This document shows positions 30,756 to 38,053 of a stretch of DNA of 41,886 bases, piece after piece. The translations under genes were made by a program, and so were the position numbers. This DNA is from Streptosporangiaceae bacterium (lineage in GTDB: Bacteria > Actinomycetota > Actinomycetes > Streptosporangiales > Streptosporangiaceae). Location: NCBI GenBank assembly GCA_019246795.1, contig JAFAPY010000128.1:1-41886 (forward strand), written 5' to 3'. The notes under the pieces are model-generated. The model was not told where the DNA came from and did not search any database. It saw nothing but the letters and a program-made list of their open reading frames with translations. Numbering within the stretch: the stretch's first letter is position 1; the number at the start of each line of letters is the position of its first letter.

Positions 30756-31412
30756 ATGACCGCCCGCGCCCGGGATGCGCTGGTCGTGTTGCTCACGCTG
30801 ACCGCCGGTGCCGTCGACGCGGTGACCTTCGTCCGGCTCGGCAACGTGTTCAGCAGCGTCATCACCGGGAACCTGGCGCTGCTCGGCATTGCCGCGGGCC
30901 GCCGGGACGGCGCGCTGGCCCGCAACGGCGGCCTTGCGCTAGCAGGTTACGCGGTCGGCGTGCTGGCCGGAATGCCGATCGCCCGGGCACCCGAACGCGG
31001 CCAGCCGCACTGGCCGATGCGGGTGACCCTCACCCTTTCGGTGGAACTGGCGGTGCTGGGCGCGTTCAGCGGCCTGTGGCTGGCCTCCGGCACGCACCGC
31101 GGCACCGCGGCCCGGCTCGCGCTGCTGATGATCGCCGCCGCGGCGATGGGCATGCAATCCACGGCGGTGCGCCGCCTCGGCCAGATGTCGAGCACCTACC
31201 TGACCAGCACGCTGACCGGGGTGGTCAGCGCCTTCGCCGTGGGCAGGATGCCGTCGGACTGGCAGCGCAGCACCGGGGTGCTCGCCGCGATGGTGGCCGG
31301 TGCCGCCTTCGGCGCCCTGGCCGCGGTCGAGTCCCCGGGCTGGGTGCCCGCCGCCGTGCTGATCCCGATCGCCGCCGTGGTGGCCGTCTCGCTGCTGCTG
31401 ACCCGCCGCTGA
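30756..31412 (+). CDS. YoaK/DUF1275-family membrane protein
   Basis: A 218-residue protein with about six hydrophobic segments. The hallmark is LTLTAGAVDAVTFVRLGNVF followed by SSVITGNLALLGIAAG, then MGMQSTAVRRLGQMSSTYLT and the C-terminal VAVSLLLTRR. The function of the family is not established. It stands between two paralogous MarR regulators, an arrangement common for small-molecule exporters, so an efflux role under MarR control is a reasonable inference. The start ATG 30756 has no strong ribosome-binding site. Confidence 0.87.
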   Translation: MTARARDALVVLLTLTAGAVDAVTFVRLGNVFSSVITGNLALLGIAAGRRDGALARNGGLALAGYAVGVLAGMPIARAPERGQPHWPMRVTLTLSVELAVLGAFSGLWLASGTHRGTAARLALLMIAAAAMGMQSTAVRRLGQMSSTYLTSTLTGVVSAFAVGRMPSDWQRSTGVLAAMVAGAAFGALAAVESPGWVPAAVLIPIAAVVAVSLLLTRR

Positions 31413-31420
31413 AGGCTTTT

Positions 31421-31491
31421 TATACCGAACGAGCGATGGTGCCTGCTGACGTTTACCTTGTGCCAGGCAAGGTAGTTCGTTCTACGATATA
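31421..31491. promoter_or_regulatory. Promoter/operator before the small gene and MarR copy 2
   Basis: Contains an imperfect 19-bp palindrome TAGTTCG-TTCTA-CGATATA (31473-31491) that shares its right half with the perfect palindrome at 32120-32138. A further half-site TATACCG is at 31421-31427. The right half ends TATAAG, which resembles a -10 box, directly followed by a ribosome-binding site. Confidence 0.5.
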
Positions 31492-31504
31492 AGAGGAGGA
31501 TGCC

Positions 31505-31591
31505 ATGCCACGCGACAGGGACAGCTCGCCGCTGCCGCCGGACCCGCCGGGCCGCGAGGACATCATCCGCGACCAGCAGCCCCAGACGTGA
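31505..31591 (+). CDS. Candidate 28-residue microprotein
   Basis: ATG 31505 follows GAGGAGG (31493-31499) at a spacing of 5 bases, one of the best ribosome-binding sites in the window. The product is very polar and proline-rich: MPRDRDSSPLPPDPPGRE, then DIIRDQQPQT. It lies between the palindromic operator and MarR copy 2. It could be a leader peptide or a real small protein; I cannot assign a family. Confidence 0.42.
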   Translation: MPRDRDSSPLPPDPPGREDIIRDQQPQT

Positions 31592-31649
31592 TATGAAGAA
31601 GGCGACCCGCGCATCAGCGCGCCGCCTGCCAGGGCCGTGAAGGGCGACG

Positions 31650-32069
31650 ATGACCCAGCTGAGCGAGCAGGACTTCGAAAGGCTGCTGGAGTTCCGTGTC
31701 ACCTTGCGGCGCTTTCAGCGCTGGAGCGAGGACCAGGCGCAGGCCGCCGGCCTGACCCATGTCCAGCATCAGCTGCTGGTCGCCATCAAAGGCCACCCCG
31801 GCGGAAGGCCTCCCAGCATCGGCGACCTCGCCGCGTCCCTGCTGCTGCGACCGCACAGCACCGTCGAGCTGGTGGACCGGGCCGAGGCCGCCGGCCTGGT
31901 TGAGCGGGTGCCGGACACCGACGACGGCCGCGTGGTCCGCGTCAGGCTGACCAGCGCAGGCGACCGCGTGGTCCAGCAGCTGAGCCGCGCCCACCTGGAC
32001 CGCCTGCGCGAGCTCGCCGCGGTCCTTGACGACCTCGTCGCCAAGCACGATGCGGCCGCCGATCACTGA
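31650..32069 (+). CDS. MarR-family transcriptional regulator (copy 2)
   Basis: A 139-residue winged-helix regulator. Dimer helix FRVTLRRFQRWSEDQAQAAG, recognition region SIGDLAASLLLRPHSTVELV, wing DTDDGRVVRVRLTSAGDRVV. It is clearly a paralog of the gene ending at 30594, with near-identical segments FQRWSEDQA and HQLLVAIKGHPG. Palindromic sites on both sides (31473-31491 and 32120-32138) make self-regulation likely. The inducing ligand is unknown. Confidence 0.9.
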   Translation: MTQLSEQDFERLLEFRVTLRRFQRWSEDQAQAAGLTHVQHQLLVAIKGHPGGRPPSIGDLAASLLLRPHSTVELVDRAEAAGLVERVPDTDDGRVVRVRLTSAGDRVVQQLSRAHLDRLRELAAVLDDLVAKHDAAADH

Positions 32070-32119
32070 GGACCGGAAAATTCCGCCTCGCCGCTGTGCA
32101 TAGCCGTCCCCCATGCACA

Positions 32120-32138
32120 TATATCGGAGAACGATATA
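32120..32138. promoter_or_regulatory. Perfect 19-bp palindrome overlapping a TATAAT box
   Basis: TATATCG (32120-32126), spacer GAGAA, CGATATA (32132-32138): a perfect inverted repeat of the size expected for a MarR dimer. It overlaps a consensus -10 hexamer TATAAT at 32135-32140. A ribosome-binding site (AGGGAGG) and ATG at 32169 follow, but that frame soon runs antisense into the GMC oxidoreductase, so the transcript it drives is unclear. Confidence 0.6.
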
Positions 32139-32204
32139 ATGTGGCTCGCTTCCACGAGGGAGGCGAGATGCGGATTCCTTACCGTCGGCGCTGCCTGCCG
32201 GCGG

Positions 32205-33734
32205 TCAGATCGCGTAGCGGCTGCGGCGCTCGACCAGCTGCCGGGCGTTGCGCATCGCCAGCGCGATCACGGTCTCCATCGGGTTGATCCCGGTGGGACC
32301 GGGGAACAGGCTGGCATCGGCGACGAACAGCCCGGGGACGCCGTGGAACTCCCCGAAGCTATCGGTGACACCGCGCCGGGGATCGTCGTTCATCCGCGCG
32401 GTGCCCATCAGGTGGATGCTGTACAGCTGGATCGATCGCTTGGGTACCGGGCGGGACAGCAGCCGCCGCAGCTCGCCCGGGCCGCGCGCCTCCGGAGTGC
32501 CGTCGAAGGGAAGCAGGAGCCTGCGGGCACCGGCCGCGAACAGGGCCTGCCCGGTCAGTTCCACCCCGCGCACCACGCGGGCGGCGTCGCTGTCGGTGAG
32601 CCGGTAGAAGACCTGCGCGCCGAGCCCGGGGACGTTTCGGACCCGCCCGGTCCCGCTGTCGCTGACCAGCGGCCCCGCGGTGACCACGCGGTTGTAGTCC
32701 GCCATCAGCTCGCCGAGCTCCCTGCCGTGCCCGGGCATGATGCCGGCCAGCATCGGGGGAGTGAGGTTCGTCGCGGTCAGCAGCAGCCCTTCTGGCGTGA
32801 ACTCGCGCACCTGGAAGGCCTGGTGCACGCCCTGCCAGCCGGTGACGTCCTCGTCGAAGAACGCGATCACCGTCGCGTTCGGATGCAGGGACAGGTTGCG
32901 GCCGAGTGTCCCCGAGGCCGACCGCAGGCCCGAACGCGCCAGCAGCGCCGGGGTCTGCACCGCGCCGCCCGCCACGATCACCGCCCTGGCGCGGACCGTC
33001 ATCCGCGGCCCGGCGCGTCCGCCTTGCCGGATGAAATGGCCGGTGACTCCGGTCACCGCGGCGCCGGATCGGGTGACCCGGTCCACGCGGCAGTCGGCGA
33101 ACAGCCGCGCGCCCAGCGAAAGCGCCCGTGGCACGCTGGTGACCAGCATCGACCGCTTTGCCCCGGTCGGGCAGCCGTTGGTGCAGTTGTTGGTCCCGGC
33201 GCAGTGCAGCTGGTTGCGGCGGTTCGGCAGGACCGTCCAGCCTTTGGCCTCGGCCCCGCCGCGGAACAGCTCGGAGTCCCGCCCGACCGTCCCCGGGTCC
33301 TGCAGGCCGACCGAATGACGGCCCTCCGCCCTGGCGAAGTAGGGCTCCATGTCCGGCTCGCTGATGGCCGTCACCCCCCCGGCGGCCCAGCGGGCGAGCA
33401 CCCGTGCCGGGGTCCGCCACGACATGCCCCCGTTCACCACGGTCGACCCGCCGACGCAGCGGCCCTCGGCGAACAGCACGGACGGCCGGCCGACCGCCAT
33501 CCCGCCGCCGCCGTCGCGGTACAGCGTGCGCAGCGCGCGGCAGCTGTTGGTCCCGAACGACTCGGTCGGGTGGTAGCCGCCCTCCTCGATGACGATCACG
33601 TCGACGCCCGCCTCGGAGAGCTCAGCGGCCATCGTCGCGCCGCCCGCGCCCGACCCCACGATCACCGCCCCGCAGTCGACCACGATGTCGCCGCCGACAT
33701 CAGCCTGGCCGACCAGGCCCGGCAGCGGGCTCAC
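32205..33734 (-). CDS. GMC-family FAD oxidoreductase
   Basis: A 509-residue flavoprotein oxidising an alcohol group. FAD-binding motif GSGAGG (27-32) in AVIVGSGAGGATMAAELSE; second FAD signature EGRCVGGSTVVNGGMSWRTP. A cysteine group CAGTNNCTNGCPTGAK is typical of the branch containing long-chain alcohol and sterol oxidases. The catalytic region near the C-terminus is YSIHLMGTARM and PTGINPMETVIALAMR. GTG 33734 overlaps the stop of the small upstream gene by 4 bases. The partner gene suggests a two-subunit dehydrogenase rather than a plain oxidase. Substrate unknown; a lipid or sterol is plausible. Confidence 0.9.
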   Translation of the reverse strand: MSPLPGLVGQADVGGDIVVDCGAVIVGSGAGGATMAAELSEAGVDVIVIEEGGYHPTESFGTNSCRALRTLYRDGGGGMAVGRPSVLFAEGRCVGGSTVVNGGMSWRTPARVLARWAAGGVTAISEPDMEPYFARAEGRHSVGLQDPGTVGRDSELFRGGAEAKGWTVLPNRRNQLHCAGTNNCTNGCPTGAKRSMLVTSVPRALSLGARLFADCRVDRVTRSGAAVTGVTGHFIRQGGRAGPRMTVRARAVIVAGGAVQTPALLARSGLRSASGTLGRNLSLHPNATVIAFFDEDVTGWQGVHQAFQVREFTPEGLLLTATNLTPPMLAGIMPGHGRELGELMADYNRVVTAGPLVSDSGTGRVRNVPGLGAQVFYRLTDSDAARVVRGVELTGQALFAAGARRLLLPFDGTPEARGPGELRRLLSRPVPKRSIQLYSIHLMGTARMNDDPRRGVTDSFGEFHGVPGLFVADASLFPGPTGINPMETVIALAMRNARQLVERRSRYAI

Positions 33735-34213
33735 CGCCGGTCCTGCCAGGGGTCAGGCGCGGCAACTCCTGCCTCCGTCGCGCGGATGTCCGCGCTGTAT
33801 CTATCCAGGCGGCGCCGGGACACGGCGGTGATGTAGGGATCCGGGTCGTAGCCGATCTCGCGCCTGGCCTCCGGGAGCTCGTAGTAGCACATCACGACCA
33901 GGCTCTTCAGCCGCCCGGCCAGCTGGGCCGCGGTGCCGGGCCGGGCCAGCAGCGCCCGCAGGTAGGCGTCGGCCGCCTCGTCGTCGAGGCGGCCAAGGCG
34001 CCTTCCCCTGGCCCGCGGATGCAGCCGCGCTGCCTGGTCGATGAGCACGAACACGGCCGCCACGGCCGTGCGGGCCGTCGGCTGCAGCGCGCCGAGCATC
34101 AGCTCCAGTTCCCCGAGCACGCGATCTGTCCGGTCGCCCGCCCGCACCCCGGGCGGGCAGACCACCTCGGCGAAGCGCCGCGCGGCCGTCCGGACTGGCC
34201 CCCTCAGCACCAT
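33731..34213 (-). CDS. Small partner protein of the GMC oxidoreductase (160 aa)
   Basis: A 160-residue helical protein. The pattern RLKSLVVMCYYELPEARREI followed by GYDPDPYI resembles small subunits found beside membrane-associated GMC dehydrogenases (gluconate 2-dehydrogenase subunit 3-like). No clear Tat signal is visible. The gene overlaps the oxidoreductase by 4 bases, so the two are surely produced together. The assignment as a small subunit rests on this context more than on motifs. Confidence 0.7.
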   Translation of the reverse strand: MVLRGPVRTAARRFAEVVCPPGVRAGDRTDRVLGELELMLGALQPTARTAVAAVFVLIDQAARLHPRARGRRLGRLDDEAADAYLRALLARPGTAAQLAGRLKSLVVMCYYELPEARREIGYDPDPYITAVSRRRLDRYSADIRATEAGVAAPDPWQDRR

Positions 34214-34246
34214 CTCGCCATTGTGGACCCGCGGTCAGCAACGCCG

Positions 34247-36025
34247 CTACCGCTGTGCCCGTCGCGCGGTGCGGTACAGCTCGATGAGCTCGGTCGTGGT
34301 CGTGGCATCCTCCGGTGACTTGTCGTCGCGCCAGCGCCCGGTGAACCGCGGGAACCGCATCGCCAGCCCGGCGTCCTGCTTGACCTGGCCCCAGGCGGCG
34401 GTGTAGTTCGGCGACAGGGTGAGCTCGGCGGACAAGATCTCCAGGACCATCCCGGGCTCGAACCATACGTCGGGCTCCTGCCACGCATACACCCGCGCGG
34501 GCCGCTCGCCGCGCGCCAGCGGCGCCAGCCTGGCCGGCAGGGCGGCCAGGTCAGCGTCGGAGAACCCGGTGCCGCACCGGGTCACGGTCGGGAACACGTC
34601 GGCGGCCGGGTCATAGGCGGCCAGCAGCAGCGCGCCGTAGCCGCCCCTGCGGCGGCCGCGGCCGTAGAACGCGCCGACGACAACCAGGTCGACGGTGTCG
34701 GACAGCTCGGTGCGGTAATCCCGCTTGAGCTTGATCCACAGCCAGCCGCGGGCGCCGGCCTGGTAGACGGAGGCCGGGCTCACCGACTTGCACACCAGCC
34801 CCTCGCAGCCGTCGGTCACCGCCTGCTCGAACGCCGCCTCCAGCCCGTCAGCGCTGCTGACCTCCGTGGCCGTGGTGAGCCGGAGCCGCGGCGAGACGGC
34901 GATGGCCTCGGCCAGAGCCGCCCGCCGTTCCGGATAGGGCAGCGTGGTGAGGTCCTGGCCGTCGGCGTACAGCAGCTCGAAGCAGAACAGGCCGACCGGC
35001 ACGTCGCGTACCGCCTCGGCGATGCCGTACTTGCGCCGCCGGAACATGACCTCCTGGAACGGGCGCAGCTCCCCGGCCGCCGGGTCGAAGGCGACCACTT
35101 CCCCCTCGACGATCGCCTCGCCGGGGACCAGCCCTTCGCGGAGCAGCTCGACGACATCGGGGAACTGGGTGGCCACCCGCTCCAGCCGCCGGGTGAACAG
35201 CTCGATGTTTCCGTCGGCGGTCCGGTGCGCCTGGACCCGCACGCCGTCGTACTTGTACTCGGCCGCGCAACGTCCGCCCAGCTTGGCCAGGATCTCCGGC
35301 CCGTCAGACAGCCGCTGGGCCAGCATCGCCCGCACCGGGTTACCGGGCTGCACGTGAAGGCCCTCGACCGCCGCCAGGCCGCCCTCGGCGAGGACCGCGG
35401 CGACCCGGCCCAGGTCGGAGCAGATATTGTAGGCGCGCTCCAGCACCGGCCGGGCGCCCCGCCCGCCCGCGTACACCAGCGCTAGCGAGTCCAGGATGGT
35501 CGGGGTGCCGACGCCGAGCCGCAGGCCCTTGGTGACCAGGCGCAGCAGGTAGCGGGCCTCCAGCGGGGTGGCGCGGTCCAGCAGGCCTGCCAGCAGGTCC
35601 AGCTTGCGGCCCTGCGAGCCTGGCCCTTCGGCCGCGGCGATCTGGTGCAGGATGCCGACCACCTCGGCGACCTGCAGGCTGGCAGGCCTGCCGCCGCGGG
35701 CGGCCAGCAGCTGCTCGGCGGCCTGGCCGAGGTCGCCGGTCTCGCGCAACATGGCGGTGACCTGCTCGGGCCCGACTGCGGCAGCGGCGGCGACCGCCCG
35801 TACGGCGAGCTTCTCCGCCAGGCCGAGGTCCACGCCGGCGAACTCCGGCGCGATCAGGCCCTGGCACAGGTAGCAGACCGTCGGCAGCAGCGCGGCCGGC
35901 GTCTGGGCGAGCAGCGCAGCCATCCGGTCCACCAGCGCCAGCCGCCCCGCGGCCTGCTCCATGTCACGGTAGGCCTCGGCAACGATCTCATAACGCATAT
36001 ACGCCATGCCGCTCGCCGTCCGCAT
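34247..36025 (-). CDS. ATP-dependent DNA ligase (LigB-type)
   Basis: A 592-residue ligase with the eukaryotic/archaeal layout. The N-terminal helical DNA-binding domain spans about 10-230 (LVTKGLRLGVGTPTILDSLA). The adenylated lysine is K258 in AAEYKYDGVRVQAH. Later motifs are ELFTRR, VEGEVVAFD, GLVCKS and WIKLKRDY. The C-terminal OB fold holds ARVYAWQEPDVWFEPGMV and FPRFTGRWRDDKSPEDA. ATG 36025 is the frame limit; the internal ATGs at 36007 or 35998 (MRYEIVAEAYRDME) fit the family start better, with no decisive ribosome-binding site. It is a supplementary ligase to the NAD-dependent one, not linked to Ku genes here. Confidence 0.9.
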   Translation of the reverse strand: MRTASGMAYMRYEIVAEAYRDMEQAAGRLALVDRMAALLAQTPAALLPTVCYLCQGLIAPEFAGVDLGLAEKLAVRAVAAAAAVGPEQVTAMLRETGDLGQAAEQLLAARGGRPASLQVAEVVGILHQIAAAEGPGSQGRKLDLLAGLLDRATPLEARYLLRLVTKGLRLGVGTPTILDSLALVYAGGRGARPVLERAYNICSDLGRVAAVLAEGGLAAVEGLHVQPGNPVRAMLAQRLSDGPEILAKLGGRCAAEYKYDGVRVQAHRTADGNIELFTRRLERVATQFPDVVELLREGLVPGEAIVEGEVVAFDPAAGELRPFQEVMFRRRKYGIAEAVRDVPVGLFCFELLYADGQDLTTLPYPERRAALAEAIAVSPRLRLTTATEVSSADGLEAAFEQAVTDGCEGLVCKSVSPASVYQAGARGWLWIKLKRDYRTELSDTVDLVVVGAFYGRGRRRGGYGALLLAAYDPAADVFPTVTRCGTGFSDADLAALPARLAPLARGERPARVYAWQEPDVWFEPGMVLEILSAELTLSPNYTAAWGQVKQDAGLAMRFPRFTGRWRDDKSPEDATTTTELIELYRTARRAQR

Positions 36026-36143
36026 GCCTCGATGATGACACGCCAGGCGCGGGCACCACCCGCGATGGGTGATCCACGGTGGGGCGACCGGGCCTTACCG
36101 TCGTCGTACCAGCGATCGCAGGCACGGATGCAGGGGGTACGCA

Positions 36144-36695
36144 ATGGCAGTCGACACGTTCATTGCCTATGTCGGCGTGTATGACAGCGCCGCCGACGCT
36201 GACGCCGATTACGAGCTGGTCAAGGACCTGCACACCGAGGCGGGCCTGATCGACTCCTACGACGCTGCCGTGGTCGAGCGCCGCGCAGACGGGAAAGTCA
36301 AGATCACCAAGAAGCATGAGACGCCGACGCGGGTCGGCGGCGTGCTCGGCGCCGGCGTGGGCCTGGCCACCGGCCTGGTCGTGGCCTTGTTCCCGTTCGC
36401 CGCCATCGGCGGAGGCTTGCTGGCGGTCACGACCGGCGGCGGCGCGGTCCTGGGCGCGCTGGCCGGTCACGCGGTCGCCGGGATGAGCCGCCACGACCTG
36501 AAGGAGCTTGGCGAGCATCTCGACGCCGGGCAGGCAGGCCTGGTGGTGGTCGGGGTGTCCGACATGGGGGCGAAGATCGAGCGGGCGATGAAGAAGGCGA
36601 AGAAGCTACAGGCCAAGCAGCTGAAGGCGGATACCGCCGCGATCGAAGCCGACGCGAAGTCCGCCCAGGAGCACGGCGCGAAGTCCGCCACCTAG
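36144..36695 (+). CDS. DUF1269/DUF6325-like membrane protein
   Basis: A 183-residue protein: an N-terminal alpha/beta domain (FIAYVGVYDSAADADADYEL), a glycine-rich membrane hairpin (VGGVLGAGVGLATGLVVALF and GGGLLAVTTGGGAVLGALAG), a second soluble segment (LDAGQAGLVVVGVSDMGAKI), and a charged, Lys/Ala-rich helical tail likely to form a coiled coil. ATG 36144 has AGGGGG six bases upstream. The function is unknown; relatives are often stress-induced. Its TAG stop shares the CTAG tetramer with the stop of the convergent oxidoreductase gene. Confidence 0.82.
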   Translation: MAVDTFIAYVGVYDSAADADADYELVKDLHTEAGLIDSYDAAVVERRADGKVKITKKHETPTRVGGVLGAGVGLATGLVVALFPFAAIGGGLLAVTTGGGAVLGALAGHAVAGMSRHDLKELGEHLDAGQAGLVVVGVSDMGAKIERAMKKAKKLQAKQLKADTAAIEADAKSAQEHGAKSAT

Positions 36696-38053
36696 CCGCG
36701 GAGCTGGACGTGCACCGGGCCGCCAGCGAGATCTGCCCGGGACAGCCAGCTCGCCCCCAGGTGCACCGGACGGGCCGGGATCAGCCGGACCGGGCGCGAC
36801 CGGAACAGCACCCGGCCGTCCTGGATGACCTGGAGCCGGGCCAGCCTGCGGAACTCCCAACTGCGCAGCACGAAACGGCCCAGCGGGGGGGCCGGCGGGC
36901 CGGCCCGGGCGGCGATCGCGTTCGGCGAGATCCACCGCAGCGGCGGCTCCGCCCGCACCGGCAGCCGCGTCGGCTCCGGCCCGCGGCCACGCGCGCGGGC
37001 ATCGAGCGCGGCGGCGATCTGCCGGGCGGCGTGCCTGCCGCTCACGGCGGCGATGTCCGCGGTCTCCGCGGCGTGCACCAGGTTGCCCGCCGCGAACACG
37101 CCCGCCGCCGACGTCTGGAGCATGGTGTCCACCGCAGGCCCGCGGGTGCCAGGGTCCATATCCAGCCCCGCCGTCCGGGCCAGCTCGTGGTCCGGGATCC
37201 AGTCGCCGGTGAAGACAACGGTCTGGCATGGGATGAACCGTGCCGACCCGGTGCGGACGTCGGCCACCTCCACCCCGGCGAGCTGGCCGCGGCCGACCAC
37301 CCGGCGGATCGCGCAACCGGCCCAGACCGGGATCCGCCAGCGCAGCGCCGCTCCGAGCCGGAACGCCGCATAGCTCTGCTGCCGCTCATGTTCGGTGACC
37401 AGTGCCACCACGCGGGCGCCGGAATGGGCGAGCGTCATCGCGGCGGAGAAGCTGACGTGTTCAGCCCCGACGACGACCGCCCGGCCGGCCAGCCGCTCGC
37501 CGCCCAGGTACACCCGCTGCTGCAGCTCCGCTGTGGTCATCACGCCCGTCGGCCGGTCGCCGGGGACCAGCCGGGCCGGCCGCGGCCGTTCCCGGCACCC
37601 GGTGACGAGCAGCACCGCCGCCGCATGCACGGTCTCGATGCCGCGGGCGCTGGTCATCGTCGCGGTGTGGCCGCCGCGATCGGGGGTCTGTGGCCCACCG
37701 CCCCCAATAGACGGGGGCAGGGGGCCACGGACCTCGTGCCCTATGCCCGAGCCCGCAGGCGCCAAGGCGGTCACCGTCGTGCCCGGACGGATCTCGGCCC
37801 CGGCCGCCAGCGCCGCGTCGGCCAGGGCGCGCGCGTAGGCCGGGCCGGTCAGCAGCCGGTGCCGGTCCCGCAGGCCGTAGCCGGTGTGCCAGCTGTGCCG
37901 GGGGATGCCGCCGGGTTCCGGCTCCCGGTCGGCAACGAGCACCGGCCCGGCGCCGAGTCGCCGCAGTTCCGCCGCCGCGGACAGGCCAGCCGGCCCGGCT
38001 CCGACGACGAGGACCTCCACCTGAACGGGACCGGAGGGGCGGGTGTGATTCAT
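36692..38053 (-). CDS. NAD(P)/FAD-dependent oxidoreductase, partner of the GlpA-like dehydrogenase
   Basis: A 453-residue flavoprotein with two nucleotide-binding folds: VLVVGAGPAGLSAAAEL at the N-terminus and RAVVVGAEHVSFSAAMTL in the middle. AAGVFAAGNLVHA is the second FAD motif. The family accompanies GlpA-like dehydrogenases and moves electrons to or from NAD(P) or quinone. Its ATG overlaps the stop of the upstream dehydrogenase by ATGA. Around residues 108-125 the protein reads RGPLPPSIGGGGPQTPDRGG, encoded by the dispersed hairpin element (37690-37728), an in-frame insertion in a loop between strands. No DUF1667 gene, which often follows such pairs, is present. Confidence 0.85.
   Translation of the reverse strand: MNHTRPSGPVQVEVLVVGAGPAGLSAAAELRRLGAGPVLVADREPEPGGIPRHSWHTGYGLRDRHRLLTGPAYARALADAALAAGAEIRPGTTVTALAPAGSGIGHEVRGPLPPSIGGGGPQTPDRGGHTATMTSARGIETVHAAAVLLVTGCRERPRPARLVPGDRPTGVMTTAELQQRVYLGGERLAGRAVVVGAEHVSFSAAMTLAHSGARVVALVTEHERQQSYAAFRLGAALRWRIPVWAGCAIRRVVGRGQLAGVEVADVRTGSARFIPCQTVVFTGDWIPDHELARTAGLDMDPGTRGPAVDTMLQTSAAGVFAAGNLVHAAETADIAAVSGRHAARQIAAALDARARGRGPEPTRLPVRAEPPLRWISPNAIAARAGPPAPPLGRFVLRSWEFRRLARLQVIQDGRVLFRSRPVRLIPARPVHLGASWLSRADLAGGPVHVQLRG
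37683..37733. repeat. Dispersed hairpin element, copy B, inside a coding region
   Basis: Core 37690-37728 with ends GTGGCC/GGCCAC, inner stem CCCCC/GGGGG and loop AATAGAC, matching copy A (29016-29054) at 33 of 39 bases, plus the identical flank GGGGTCT. It lies in frame within the flavoprotein gene and adds a Gly/Pro-rich loop. Confidence 0.8.

Noticed and set aside
32169-32287. Possible small gene on the plus strand after the palindromic promoter (ribosome-binding site and ATG)
   Set aside because: After about 13 codons it lies antisense within the GMC oxidoreductase, and its Arg/Ser-rich composition is that of a shadow frame. The promoter may be real but a protein is not supported.
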